From assembly GCF_016904675.1 (NCBI RefSeq), contig NZ_CP070228.1:310001-374000 (forward strand): a stretch of DNA of 64,000 nucleotides, read 5' to 3'. This stretch comes from Arcanobacterium phocisimile (GTDB lineage: Bacteria; Actinomycetota; Actinomycetes; Actinomycetales; Actinomycetaceae). Below, in pieces: positions 1 to 8,205 of the stretch (position 1 is its first letter; every line of letters starts with the position of its first letter). A program made the position numbers and the translations under genes. The notes beneath the pieces were generated by a model. The model saw only the letters and a list, made by a program, of their open reading frames with translations, was not told where the DNA came from and did no database searches.

Positions 1-322
1 GCGCGTTAGCTACCTTGAACCAATACGAAATAGTCCAGTTAGAGCCTGCATCGAACTTCTGGGTTTCGGCGAACGTCATGCCAGCACCATCGCGCACGGA
101 CAGTGCCTTACCTGAAATGCCGTTCTCGCTAAAGGTGGCAGAGCCGGTATTGCCGTGACGCTCACCGGCGCTATCGTTACCGGTACTGTCGTCGAAAGTG
201 TAGTGGTGAATCAACCCCGGTGATGTTAGGGAAGTTTCTTCTGGTGGCGCGGCGTAGGCCAATCCGGGAAGTCCAAGTAGAAGGGCGCTTAGGCCCGCCG
301 CTGAGGAAGTAAACCGAGACAT
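1..322 (-). CDS. Secreted LamG-like domain protein, N-terminal part (cut by window edge)
   Basis: Reading frame open from ATG at 322 to the window edge, about 107 codons, with AGGAG seven to eight bases upstream of the ATG. The first 25 residues form a signal peptide (MSRFTSSAAG, then a Leu/Gly/Ala hydrophobic core ending in AYAAP). The following segment (LIHHYTFDDSTGNDSAG..., then SNWTISYWFKV) has the pattern of a concanavalin A-like/LamG-3 domain: a short Tyr-Thr-Phe-Asp strand, an acidic Ca-binding-type loop, and the W-T-I-S-Y-W-F strand. Such domains occur in exported glycosidases, sialidases and adhesins; the catalytic part, if any, lies outside the window. It follows the glpK terminator and is probably transcribed on its own. 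The export call is firm; the function is unknown. Confidence 0.75.
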   Translation of the reverse strand, partial: MSRFTSSAAGLSALLLGLPGLAYAAPPEETSLTSPGLIHHYTFDDSTGNDSAGERHGNTGSATFSENGISGKALSVRDGAGMTFAETQKFDAGSNWTISYWFKVANA

Positions 323-483
323 CGGTTCTCCTTTTCTATCGCTTATCTTCGTCAGGCTGACATCCGTCATCGTTGAGAGATTCCAGCCTCGTTTCGTCGC
401 TGAAACAAGATAGTTATGTGAGACACAGATAACCACAGTCATTGTCTCTTATTTATCAGACATCCGGCAAGTGTTTATAAGAA

Positions 484-534
484 AAGGAAAGGTTTGGTGC
501 AAAGTTTGAAAAACTTTGCACCAAACCTTTCCTT
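484..534 (-). terminator. Terminator of the glpFK transcript
   Basis: Perfect inverted repeat with 24-bp arms (484-507 and 511-534) and a 3-base loop, 26 bases beyond the glpK stop codon. On the minus strand the hairpin is followed by a T-rich tract (TTTTCTTATAAAC). It separates glpK from the secreted-protein gene at 322. Confidence 0.85.
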
Positions 535-560
535 AGGAATGCATGCGCAGTATTTATTGA

Positions 561-2093
561 CTATCCGTCAATCTTTTCCGTATCTTCATCAATCCAATCG
601 AAAGTACGGGTTACGGCCTTCTTCCACAGGCGCATCTGACGCTCACGCTCAGCAACTGGCATCTGCGGCGAGAAGCGCTTGCCTTCCTTCCAGTTGGCGA
701 TAACGTCGTCTTCACCATTCCAGAAACCAACTGCAATACCGGCCGCGTAGGCAGCGCCGAGAGCAGTTGTTTCAGCAACTTCAGGTACCACAACGTCAAC
801 TCCAAGCAGATCTGCCTGGAATTGCATAAGGGTATTGTTTGCCGTCATGCCACCATCGACACGTAGCTCAGTGAGGTCAGCAGCAGAATCAGCATTCATC
901 GCCTCGAGCACTTCAGCTGTTTGGAATGCGGTAGCTTCCAGGACTGCGCGAGCCAAGTGTCCCTTGTTGTTGAATCGCGTCAAACCAACGATTGCACCGC
1001 GCGCGTTGTCCTTCCAGTAGGGGGCAAATAGGCCAGAGAAGGCTGGCACGAAGTAGACTCCGCCGTTGTCTTCAACTGTTTCAGCTAAGGCCTCGATCTC
1101 GGGTGCTGTGCTGATGATACCTAAGTTGTCCCGGAGCCATTGAACAAGAGAACCAGTGACAGCGATCGAGCCTTCAAGAGCATACACTGGCTCTTGGTCA
1201 CCGATCTTGTAACACACAGTGGTTAGTAGGCCATTTTCGGAGGTGACGGCTTCATGGCCGGTATTAATGAGCATGAAGCAACCCGTGCCATAGGTATTCT
1301 TCGCCATACCCTTTTGGAAACACGCCTGACCGAAGGTTGCCGCCTGCTGGTCGCCTAAGATGCCTGAGATAGGAGTATCGATGAGGAGGGAGTTCTTCGC
1401 TCCATGGCCATAGACTTCGGACGAGGAACGGATCTCCGGCAACATAGACATGGGGATACCCATGTCGATGCAGATGCCTTCATCCCATTGCAACTTCCGA
1501 ACATCCATCAACATAGTACGCGAAGCATTGGTGACGTCGGTGACGTGAACTCCTCCATTTGGTCCACCAGTCAAGTTCCACAATACCCAGCAGTCAGTAT
1601 TTCCAAACAAGAGATCGCCAGCTTCGGCCTTCTCGCGTGCGCCTTCAACATTGTCAAGAATCCACTTAATCTTTGGGCCAGAGAAGTAGGTGGCTAGGGG
1701 CAGGCCACAGATCTCCTTGTACTTGTCTGCGCCTGCATCACCGGCAAGTTCACGCACGATAGTATCTGTTCGAGTGTCTTGCCACACGATGGCGTTGTAA
1801 ATCGGCTTACCGGTGTTCTTATCCCAGACGACGGCAGTTTCGCGCTGGTTTGTGATCCCAACTGAGGCGATTTCGTGGCGGTTGATATCTGCCTTTGATA
1901 GGGCTTGACCGATGACTTCGCGAATATTGTCTCGAATCTCTATTGGATCATGCTCAACCCAACCGGCCTTCGGGAAAATTTGCTCGTGTTCTTTTTGTCC
2001 AACGGAAACGATTTCGCCGGAGTGGTTGAAGACGATGGCGCGCGACGACGTCGTGCCCTGGTCAATTGCAATAACGTACTTTTTCTCAGTCAT
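561..2093 (-). CDS. glpK: Glycerol kinase
   Basis: ATP-dependent phosphorylation of glycerol to sn-glycerol-3-phosphate in the cytoplasm. The 510-residue length is normal for FGGY-family glycerol kinases. The N-terminal phosphate-binding loop [14 protein letters not shown] (residues 10-23) is intact, as are the family signature around [14 protein letters not shown] and the C-terminal ATPase-fold segment [12 protein letters not shown]. The ATG at 2093 is preceded by GAGGAA. It lies 66 bases downstream of glpF on the same strand, so GlpF and GlpK form a facilitator-kinase pair, and the transcript ends at the strong hairpin 484-534. Control is probably through the palindrome upstream of glpF. 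Confidence 0.98.
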   Translation of the reverse strand: MTEKKYVIAIDQGTTSSRAIVFNHSGEIVSVGQKEHEQIFPKAGWVEHDPIEIRDNIREVIGQALSKADINRHEIASVGITNQRETAVVWDKNTGKPIYNAIVWQDTRTDTIVRELAGDAGADKYKEICGLPLATYFSGPKIKWILDNVEGAREKAEAGDLLFGNTDCWVLWNLTGGPNGGVHVTDVTNASRTMLMDVRKLQWDEGICIDMGIPMSMLPEIRSSSEVYGHGAKNSLLIDTPISGILGDQQAATFGQACFQKGMAKNTYGTGCFMLINTGHEAVTSENGLLTTVCYKIGDQEPVYALEGSIAVTGSLVQWLRDNLGIISTAPEIEALAETVEDNGGVYFVPAFSGLFAPYWKDNARGAIVGLTRFNNKGHLARAVLEATAFQTAEVLEAMNADSAADLTELRVDGGMTANNTLMQFQADLLGVDVVVPEVAETTALGAAYAAGIAVGFWNGEDDVIANWKEGKRFSPQMPVAERERQMRLWKKAVTRTFDWIDEDTEKIDG

Positions 2094-2159
2094 TGAGTTT
2101 TCCTCTGATTGTGGTTGTCGTAGTCGGCGTCATTACCGACTGAATTCTGGTTGGTATGT

Positions 2160-2906
2160 TTATAGTCCGGCAAGATTGAGCATATTGGCGCCAAAGAGGA
2201 CGCCGGCAAGTACGCCGCCGATGATTGGGCCAACTACTGGTACCCAAGCGTAAGACCAGTCGGATCCGCCCTTGCCCTTGATTGGCAAGATTGCGTGCAT
2301 GATACGTGGGCCAAGGTCACGAGCTGGGTTGATTGCGTATCCGGTTGGTCCACCAAGGGAAGCGCCGATAGATACGATTACCAGAGCGACTGCAAGTGGG
2401 CCGATCTGGGTTGGGGTAGAGCCGTTGATGATGACCCAAGCCAAGAGCACGAACGTACCGATGATCTCAGTGATGATGTTGGAGGTGTAGTTACGAATTG
2501 CAGGCCCTGTGGCGAAAGTTCCAAGAATTTCAGCCTGATTTTCGTGCGCATCGTAATGATCTTTGTAAGCCAGCCACGCGAGAGCTGCACCAATCATTGC
2601 TCCGACCATTTGGCCACCAATATACGTCATAATAGTTGCAAAAGTAACAGGAATGCCAGGAATGAATTCTTCTGCTCCAGTTGCGGCAATGCCGAGAGTT
2701 ACTGCTGGGTTAAGGTGACCGCCGGTTTTCCATGCGGCATAAACGCCAATCATCACTGCAAAGCCCCAGCCAAAGTTGATCATCAGCCAGCCGGTGTCTT
2801 TGCCTTTGGATTTGGTGAGTAAATTAGTTGCTACCACTCCAACACCTAGTGTGATGAGCAACGCAGTACCCAGTGCTTCTGAGATAAAGATTTCTAGTAG
2901 AGACAT
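2160..2906 (-). CDS. glpF: Glycerol uptake facilitator (aquaglyceroporin)
   Basis: MIP-family channel for passive glycerol entry through the cytoplasmic membrane. At 248 residues with six predicted membrane helices, it carries both half-helix motifs: NPA at 66-68 (GGHLNPAVTLG) and NPARD at 193-197. The Asp after the second NPAR is typical of glycerol-conducting members rather than strict aquaporins. The ATG at 2906 has AGGAG and AGGTAGG upstream. It is the first gene of the glpF-glpK unit. The upstream intergenic region (2907-3088) holds a TGCACA-AA-TGTGCA palindrome also found in front of glpA. Confidence 0.97.
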   Translation of the reverse strand: MSLLEIFISEALGTALLITLGVGVVATNLLTKSKGKDTGWLMINFGWGFAVMIGVYAAWKTGGHLNPAVTLGIAATGAEEFIPGIPVTFATIMTYIGGQMVGAMIGAALAWLAYKDHYDAHENQAEILGTFATGPAIRNYTSNIITEIIGTFVLLAWVIINGSTPTQIGPLAVALVIVSIGASLGGPTGYAINPARDLGPRIMHAILPIKGKGGSDWSYAWVPVVGPIIGGVLAGVLFGANMLNLAGL

Positions 2907-3033
2907 TTTCGCCTACCTTTCTCCTTCCGCTTCGTTGCGGAAAGAAATAACTAAGTGCCAGTTGATATGTAATCTATCACACATCTTCACTATGGCATAG
3001 ACCTAGGGTTAGAGTGTGGTTAGCGGTCGGGTA

Positions 3034-3047
3034 TGCACAAATGTGCA
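3034..3047. promoter_or_regulatory. Candidate glp operator upstream of glpF
   Basis: TGCACA-AA-TGTGCA inverted repeat inside TATGCACAAATGTGCACA, 128 bases upstream of the glpF start. The same 18-base sequence, with one base changed in the spacer, occurs between glpA and the SorC-type regulator (8132-8149). I infer that the regulator encoded at 8206 binds it; nothing in the sequence proves this. I could not identify convincing -35/-10 elements for glpF. Confidence 0.6.
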
Positions 3048-3088
3048 CAGCGATCCAAGGAGGATGCACTCAGTTTCGTATAGTCTTT

Positions 3089-3748
3089 TTAGATAGACCA
3101 GCGTTGTGCGGCTAGCATTTGCGTCAAAACCTCTTGTGCCTCAGTATATGAGACTTTTCGAGCTCCTTTTGCTTCGAGGTCTTTATACATTTGAGGCTCA
3201 TGCATGAAATGTGCAACGCCGCGACGTAAAAGATTGGGAAGCGGCTTGCGGGCCTCATCAAGATCACGCATCAACCGGAACCAGAAAGTTTGCACGCGAG
3301 GGCGGGCGATACATAACGCGTCAGCAAGTATTCCCTCTTTTTTCAGATCATCAATGATCTCTGCCGCGAAAATACCTTCAGCGAGAACGTGGCGCCGCCC
3401 ATCCATACTCAATGTTCGTTCGCTGACCCGCGCGTTAGAGGGCATGTCATAAATTGGAACAGTCGTTTCACCTTTCGTGCACAGTTCGATCAGTGCATTG
3501 ATTGCTCCCTGGCGATCCCAGGTAGCAGGGGAATCCCAATCAACCATTCCATGCCGCCGCGGCAAGCTGGGGCGATCGCCGTCGTAATAGAAATCATCTA
3601 GCGAAACAACTGGTAACCCGGTGCGTGAAGTGAACCGAGTTTTTCCACTCCCCGATGGTCCGGTCACCAATATGACCTTCGCATGCGGTATACGTTCAAT
3701 GACGTCAGGGAGGTCGAATAAGCCATCGTTACTTAGAGGAGTGGACAT
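3089..3748 (-). CDS. Uridine kinase-like P-loop NTPase
   Basis: 219-residue cytoplasmic protein with a Walker A motif GPSGSGKT (residues 30-37). A LDDFYYDGD segment sits where uridine/pantothenate-type kinases have the Asp-Asp-Phe-Tyr substrate loop. A second conserved block VLAEGIFAAE follows at about residue 120. This matches the 'uridine kinase family' of actinobacteria, but the true substrate (nucleoside or other small molecule) cannot be read from the sequence. It sits alone between the glpC terminator (3768-3797) and the glpF promoter, all on the minus strand. The start at 3748 has only a weak ribosome-binding site. Confidence 0.75.
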   Translation of the reverse strand: MSTPLSNDGLFDLPDVIERIPHAKVILVTGPSGSGKTRFTSRTGLPVVSLDDFYYDGDRPSLPRRHGMVDWDSPATWDRQGAINALIELCTKGETTVPIYDMPSNARVSERTLSMDGRRHVLAEGIFAAEIIDDLKKEGILADALCIARPRVQTFWFRLMRDLDEARKPLPNLLRRGVAHFMHEPQMYKDLEAKGARKVSYTEAQEVLTQMLAAQRWSI

Positions 3749-3767
3749 GCAATCCAGTTTACAACCA

Positions 3768-3797
3768 ACTGCACCTCGTCAGAAGACGAGGTGCAGT
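3768..3797 (-). terminator. Terminator of the glpABC transcript
   Basis: 13-bp perfect arms (3768-3780 and 3785-3797) around an AGAA loop, about 60 bases past the glpC stop codon. The following T tract on the minus strand is weak, so some read-through into the downstream kinase-like gene is possible. Confidence 0.65.
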
Positions 3798-3855
3798 GGC
3801 GTTATCAACTGTTTCGATGTACCAAACTTGTTAGAAGTCTGATTCGCGGGAAGTT

Positions 3856-5118
3856 TTACTTAGCAAAAATGTTTCCTAAGCCCAATGCGTGATGGATAAC
3901 CTGGACTGGATGAACAACCTTTGCCCCAGTACCATGCGCAATCTGCCAGCGGCAGGTATCAGTTTCACACGCAGCTAACTGCGGGTTGGTTTCTTTAACC
4001 ATGTCAAACAACGGCTTGCCGACCCGCTGAGCGATGTCATACTTTTCCTTCTTCAAGCCATACGTTCCAGCAATACCACAGCACGGTTGACCTGATTCCA
4101 CAACCGTTACACCTGGAATGGTTTCCATCATGCGGATAGCTGGCATGCCAATACCTTGCGACTTGACCTGGCACGGCTGATGGTAGGGAATCGTGATGTC
4201 CCAATTAGCCAATTCGGCTACTGGGAATTCACCATTGTCGATCAGCTCGAGCAAGAATTCGGAAAGTTCAACAACCCGACTACCAACATCCATAACAACA
4301 GGATCATCGATCCCCAAAATTTCATGTGCCTCATGGCGCAACATTCCAGCACACGAACCGGAAGACCCGATAATTGGTAGGTCCTTACCAGCTTCAGTTA
4401 ACTGACGAGCAAGTTTTTTCACCTGAGACTCTGCACGGCCGAACAAGCCGTTGGACTGATGTGCCAGACCGCAACAACCCTGCTTAGGAACCAGCACCTC
4501 GAAACCAATATGCTCGAGAACTTCAACCGTTGCCTTCGATGTTTCAACTTCGAAATAACCGCCAGCACATCCGTGGAAGAAGACTACTGGACCACGCGGA
4601 GCAACGTAGTCTGCACCGAGCTCCGCATCACGCGCACGCTTATGTTTTTTGTACCATCCTTGGAAAGTTTGCATCCGAGCCTTTGGCACTGGTGCATCAC
4701 GATGGACACCAATGACTTTTTCAATCACAGTACGAATCGGTTTGTTGGCAAGAACAACATTGGCTACTGGGGCAACTGGCGTCATCAACATACCTTCCAA
4801 AATGGTTTCTGGAATGATGCGATCGCGTAGCGGCATATGCCCTTCTTTCATTACCGCGCGCGCCTGGGCGTTGATCTCAGCGATCTTCACGCCTTGTGGA
4901 CATGCAGTAGTGCAAATGCCACAACCTGAGCAGTAATCGAGTGACTTGTCAACAGATTCGCCGACGCGGAAACGTTCAGCTTGTGGGCCAACGAACTTTG
5001 GTCCTGTGAATAAATCAGTGACACGAGAAACTGGGCACTGAGTTTCGCATATTGTACACTTCACGCATGAGTCAAGTGACATGCGGGCCATTGAAGCTTT
5101 TGCATAATCGAGGCTCAT
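3856..5118 (-). CDS. glpC: Anaerobic glycerol-3-phosphate dehydrogenase subunit C
   Basis: Iron-sulphur subunit that links the GlpAB dehydrogenase to the membrane quinone pool. Two ferredoxin-type motifs are at C18-C21-C24-C28 (CVKCTICETQCP) and C63-C66-C69-C73 (CSGCGICTTACP). Two cysteine-rich CCG-type domains follow (HGCAGGY ... CCGLAHQ and CQVKSQ ... CCGIAGTYG), as in GlpC and heterodisulfide-reductase-like proteins. At 420 residues it has the expected length. The start codon overlaps the glpB stop codon by four bases (ATGA), so the two are translationally coupled. It is the last gene of glpABC. Confidence 0.95.
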   Translation of the reverse strand: MSLDYAKASMARMSLDSCVKCTICETQCPVSRVTDLFTGPKFVGPQAERFRVGESVDKSLDYCSGCGICTTACPQGVKIAEINAQARAVMKEGHMPLRDRIIPETILEGMLMTPVAPVANVVLANKPIRTVIEKVIGVHRDAPVPKARMQTFQGWYKKHKRARDAELGADYVAPRGPVVFFHGCAGGYFEVETSKATVEVLEHIGFEVLVPKQGCCGLAHQSNGLFGRAESQVKKLARQLTEAGKDLPIIGSSGSCAGMLRHEAHEILGIDDPVVMDVGSRVVELSEFLLELIDNGEFPVAELANWDITIPYHQPCQVKSQGIGMPAIRMMETIPGVTVVESGQPCCGIAGTYGLKKEKYDIAQRVGKPLFDMVKETNPQLAACETDTCRWQIAHGTGAKVVHPVQVIHHALGLGNIFAK

Positions 5119-6317
5119 CGGTTTTCTCCTTCACTTATTGCTGAATGGGCAGCTACCCACGCTGAACCCAGCGCAATACCTTCACCTGACTTCTCTACCG
5201 GCGCATGCGCTCCGCCCAGAATTGATCCGGCAAGATACATGTTGCGGTAGAGCACATTACCCTCGGTATCTAGCGGATGCATGTGCTGGTCCACTCGGAT
5301 GCCAGAAGAGAAAATATCGGCGGCTTCACGAACGGGGAGTCCAAAAATACGTTCGGTAATTGTGCCGTCTGGATCGCGAGTGAGTGAACCAGATTCGAAA
5401 CCGCCACCAGCATGAATAACGGCATCGACACGCGACACGGTGACGCGACCAGCTCGCTGAATATGAACGGTCCGTACAGCTCCATCTTCATGCTCGAACC
5501 CAATTACTTGTGCGTTGGTGGAGATGTCGATACGTGAGGCTTTTGTTGCCGCTACGAGGGCATCGTTGAGGCGGCGGCCAGGAACTGACGGCGGGGGAAC
5601 CGGGACTTCGCTGATTCGCACGCCAAGTTCGTCCGTAAGATACTGGTAAGTTTCTGGTTGAAGACCAAGGATAGCTGGTAGTACCAAAATCTCGTCGGGC
5701 TGTGCTTGGCCACGCAATGCATCCAGGAATGCAGCCCGCCCGGATGTCGTATCTAGGAATCGAGCAAAATTCGTTGCTGCAGAATCAGCTTCATTCCCAC
5801 GCACATCAAGATCGATACTGATCGCACGTGCGGAAACATTGACCAGTGGGGAACGCGAGAGATTATCGGCAATGAGTTGTGCCGGGAAATCCTTGAATTG
5901 TTTAATTCCGACGACGACGAGTTTTTGGCCATCTTCAAGCGGAAGGAGAGTTGAATGTAGGCCGAACATTGGGCGTACCGCACCAACTGCCGTCGGAACT
6001 AGCGAGTTCGATTCTTCGTCTGCCGGTAATTGAATAAACGGTAAGCGTTGGCCTAGCCAACCTACTGCGTGACGTACTGCCTGTGCACCGATCTTATGAT
6101 ACGGGTGATCAGGATGATCAATAGCTCCGATTGCCTCAAAAGGTTTGGTGACGGGTGCACCTTCAGCGGTCCAGCCATAAACATCAATTCCACCAGTGGA
6201 AAGCAACAAGCCACCGAGGCCTTTAGAGATGATTTCGACTCGATGACCAGCTTCGGCCAGCATGAGTGCTGAAGATAGGCCAGCTAGGCCGGCGCCAATA
6301 ACAACAACTTTCATCAC
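5115..6317 (-). CDS. glpB: Anaerobic glycerol-3-phosphate dehydrogenase subunit B
   Basis: 400-residue flavoprotein subunit with an N-terminal dinucleotide-binding motif VVIGAGLAGLSSALMLAEAG (residues 5-24) and a conserved C-terminal FAD-contact region (MYLAGSILGGAHAP). In the known enzyme GlpB works with GlpA and GlpC to oxidise glycerol-3-phosphate to dihydroxyacetone phosphate at the membrane. It overlaps both neighbours by four bases (glpA stop/glpB start and glpB stop/glpC start). The tight coupling suggests fixed subunit stoichiometry. Confidence 0.93.
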   Translation of the reverse strand: MMKVVVIGAGLAGLSSALMLAEAGHRVEIISKGLGGLLLSTGGIDVYGWTAEGAPVTKPFEAIGAIDHPDHPYHKIGAQAVRHAVGWLGQRLPFIQLPADEESNSLVPTAVGAVRPMFGLHSTLLPLEDGQKLVVVGIKQFKDFPAQLIADNLSRSPLVNVSARAISIDLDVRGNEADSAATNFARFLDTTSGRAAFLDALRGQAQPDEILVLPAILGLQPETYQYLTDELGVRISEVPVPPPSVPGRRLNDALVAATKASRIDISTNAQVIGFEHEDGAVRTVHIQRAGRVTVSRVDAVIHAGGGFESGSLTRDPDGTITERIFGLPVREAADIFSSGIRVDQHMHPLDTEGNVLYRNMYLAGSILGGAHAPVEKSGEGIALGSAWVAAHSAISEGENR

Positions 6318-8029
6318 TTGTCACCTTCTTCGTTAGTTGCGGATGTCATGCTTACCGGCTGTGGTTTGATGACCTGAGTTTTGGGTGGCTGTGGGCGGCC
6401 GTGAAGCAGACCAAGATCACCGGTTGCTTGTTTGGCTGGTTCGCTCGGCGCTGGTAAATGATCGATATCCAACGTTCCTTGGAGGATCCATTGGTTGAGC
6501 GCGGCTTCACGCATTTGCTCTCCGTACAGCAGTGGGTAGACGCCGTCGAAGCGGTTGGTGGTGAACAGCCGCAACATGGTTGAGGTGCGGTCTGCGGCTG
6601 CTGCGTTATTTTCGTGCTCGGAATTGCGACGGTAGACTTCGTGCATGACGCCAGCTGCGCGGATTGCGCAGAAAGTTCCTTGGCATGGCCCCATGCCAAG
6701 GCGAGTTTGACGGCGAACATCATCGAGATTTGCTTCAGGTTGAGCCGAAAGCTGCTCTTCGATCATTGAGCGGGTGACGAGCTCGCATTCGCAAATAACG
6801 GAGTCATGATCGCGAGTCTTTTCAACCTTCGCGAGGCGATCAGAATTGCGATGCGTGCGCTTTCCTTGAGCTGACGGGACAGCTTCGGTTTCGGTGATGC
6901 AAGGACGATCTTCTCCCCAGTGTTCCATAAGCGCATCAACAACGTTCTTTGCCATCAACCGGTAGGTGGTGAGTTTTCCGCCGGCGATAGTGAACATACC
7001 TGCGATACCGTCGCGTTCGCCGTGGTCAATAATTGCCATACCGCGCGACATGTGGCGGGTATCAGTGGACGATACGCGTGAGTCCTTCACGAGTGGTCGT
7101 GCACCTGCCCAAACGTGGATTGCTCGCGATTTCTTGAATCCTGGGATGAGGACTTCACCAGCGTTGAGCATCTGGATCACTTCGTCGTGTTCGATTTCGA
7201 GGAAGTCAGGGTTTTCCACAGCCTTATCAGTTGTTCCGATGATGGAGACGGTGTGTGCTGGAACGATGATGTCTCCGTCGGCTGGGTGGATACACCGATT
7301 GATAACGCGGTGAGAAAGCCGATGGTTCATAGCTATCATGATTCCCCGGCCCGGGACGACGTCGACGCCGTGGGCTCCAGCCATCGCTGCTACTTGTCCA
7401 GCCCATGGGCCGGCTGCGTTAATTACTGCCCGGCAGTCGATCCGAATGTCTTCGTCGGTGCGTTCGTTATGGCAGATGACGGCTGAAACGTTGCCGTTTT
7501 CGCTCAAGATTTCGGTGACTTTGTGGTAGGTGAGAGTGAGGGATCCGAGCGCGCGGGCTGATTCGATCAGTCCCCAGCACATACGCCAGCCGTCAACCGC
7601 ACCATCTTCGACTGCGAACGCACGCTTGATGCCAGGGTTGAGGCGGGGTTCCATTTTTAATGCTTGTGCGACAGAGATTTCTTCGCAGGGAACGTTGGTG
7701 TCTTTGGCGCCGTTGATGAACTTGTCGGAGAAGTCCAGAGGATCTTCTGGGGTGACGACGAACAGGCCGCCGGTTTCTTCGACAGCGTCGGCATGGATGC
7801 GTCGCATAATGAGGTTTTCCTCGGCGCATTCCGTTGCTGAACGAGGATCGGAGACCACATAACGTCCACCAGAGTGGAGTAGTCCGTGGAATCGGCCCGA
7901 AGTTCCTTGCGCGATATCAGCGCGTTCGAGCAAGATTGCGTGGAAACCACGCATTGCCAAATCGCGTAGGATGCCGGCGCCAGTAGCGCCACCACCAACT
8001 ACGACAACGTCGGTAGATAAAGTCTTCAT
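6314..8029 (-). CDS. glpA: Anaerobic glycerol-3-phosphate dehydrogenase subunit A
   Basis: Catalytic FAD subunit oxidising sn-glycerol-3-phosphate. The N-terminal FAD motif GGGATGAGI is at about residues 12-20. A DAO-type oxidoreductase fold follows, then a BFD-like [2Fe-2S] domain with cysteines at about 413, 415, 449 and 454 (CEC ... CQGTFC), as in GlpA but not in aerobic GlpD. I chose the ATG at 8029 because AGGAT lies just upstream; the longer frame to 8062 adds 11 residues without a good ribosome-binding site. The protein is 571 residues, with a low-complexity Pro/Gln/Lys tail of about 40 residues. It is first in glpABC and divergent from the SorC-type regulator. Confidence 0.95.
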   Translation of the reverse strand: MKTLSTDVVVVGGGATGAGILRDLAMRGFHAILLERADIAQGTSGRFHGLLHSGGRYVVSDPRSATECAEENLIMRRIHADAVEETGGLFVVTPEDPLDFSDKFINGAKDTNVPCEEISVAQALKMEPRLNPGIKRAFAVEDGAVDGWRMCWGLIESARALGSLTLTYHKVTEILSENGNVSAVICHNERTDEDIRIDCRAVINAAGPWAGQVAAMAGAHGVDVVPGRGIMIAMNHRLSHRVINRCIHPADGDIIVPAHTVSIIGTTDKAVENPDFLEIEHDEVIQMLNAGEVLIPGFKKSRAIHVWAGARPLVKDSRVSSTDTRHMSRGMAIIDHGERDGIAGMFTIAGGKLTTYRLMAKNVVDALMEHWGEDRPCITETEAVPSAQGKRTHRNSDRLAKVEKTRDHDSVICECELVTRSMIEEQLSAQPEANLDDVRRQTRLGMGPCQGTFCAIRAAGVMHEVYRRNSEHENNAAAADRTSTMLRLFTTNRFDGVYPLLYGEQMREAALNQWILQGTLDIDHLPAPSEPAKQATGDLGLLHGRPQPPKTQVIKPQPVSMTSATNEEGDK

Positions 8030-8133
8030 GGAATTATCCTCACTATCATTGGTGTGCACCATTGCAGTCCTAGCCCCACTTTAGTGAGTTGTGACGAATA
8101 GAGCATAATTAGGGGAGCTTAAAATGGTGAATA

Positions 8134-8147
8134 TGCACAACTGTGCA
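8134..8147. promoter_or_regulatory. Candidate glp operator between glpA and the SorC-type regulator
   Basis: TGCACA-AC-TGTGCA inverted repeat within TATGCACAACTGTGCACA, matching the site upstream of glpF at 17 of 18 positions. A plausible plus-strand promoter (TTTAGT, 18 bases, CATAAT) ends about 25 bases upstream of it, which would allow autorepression of the regulator. A related partial palindrome TGGTG-TG-CACCA lies at 8050-8061 close to the glpA start. Its role in glp control is inferred from position and repetition. Confidence 0.6.
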
Positions 8148-8205
8148 CAAACGTTCATGTACAGTGGGAGATGTTCCAGCTGGAGGTTATTGGAAGGTAA
8201 AATTC

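Noticed and set aside
8143-8205. Longer N-terminus for the SorC regulator starting at GTG 8143
   Set aside because: The GTG is inside the palindromic operator, and the ATG at 8206 has a good GGAAGG site and matches the usual N-terminus.
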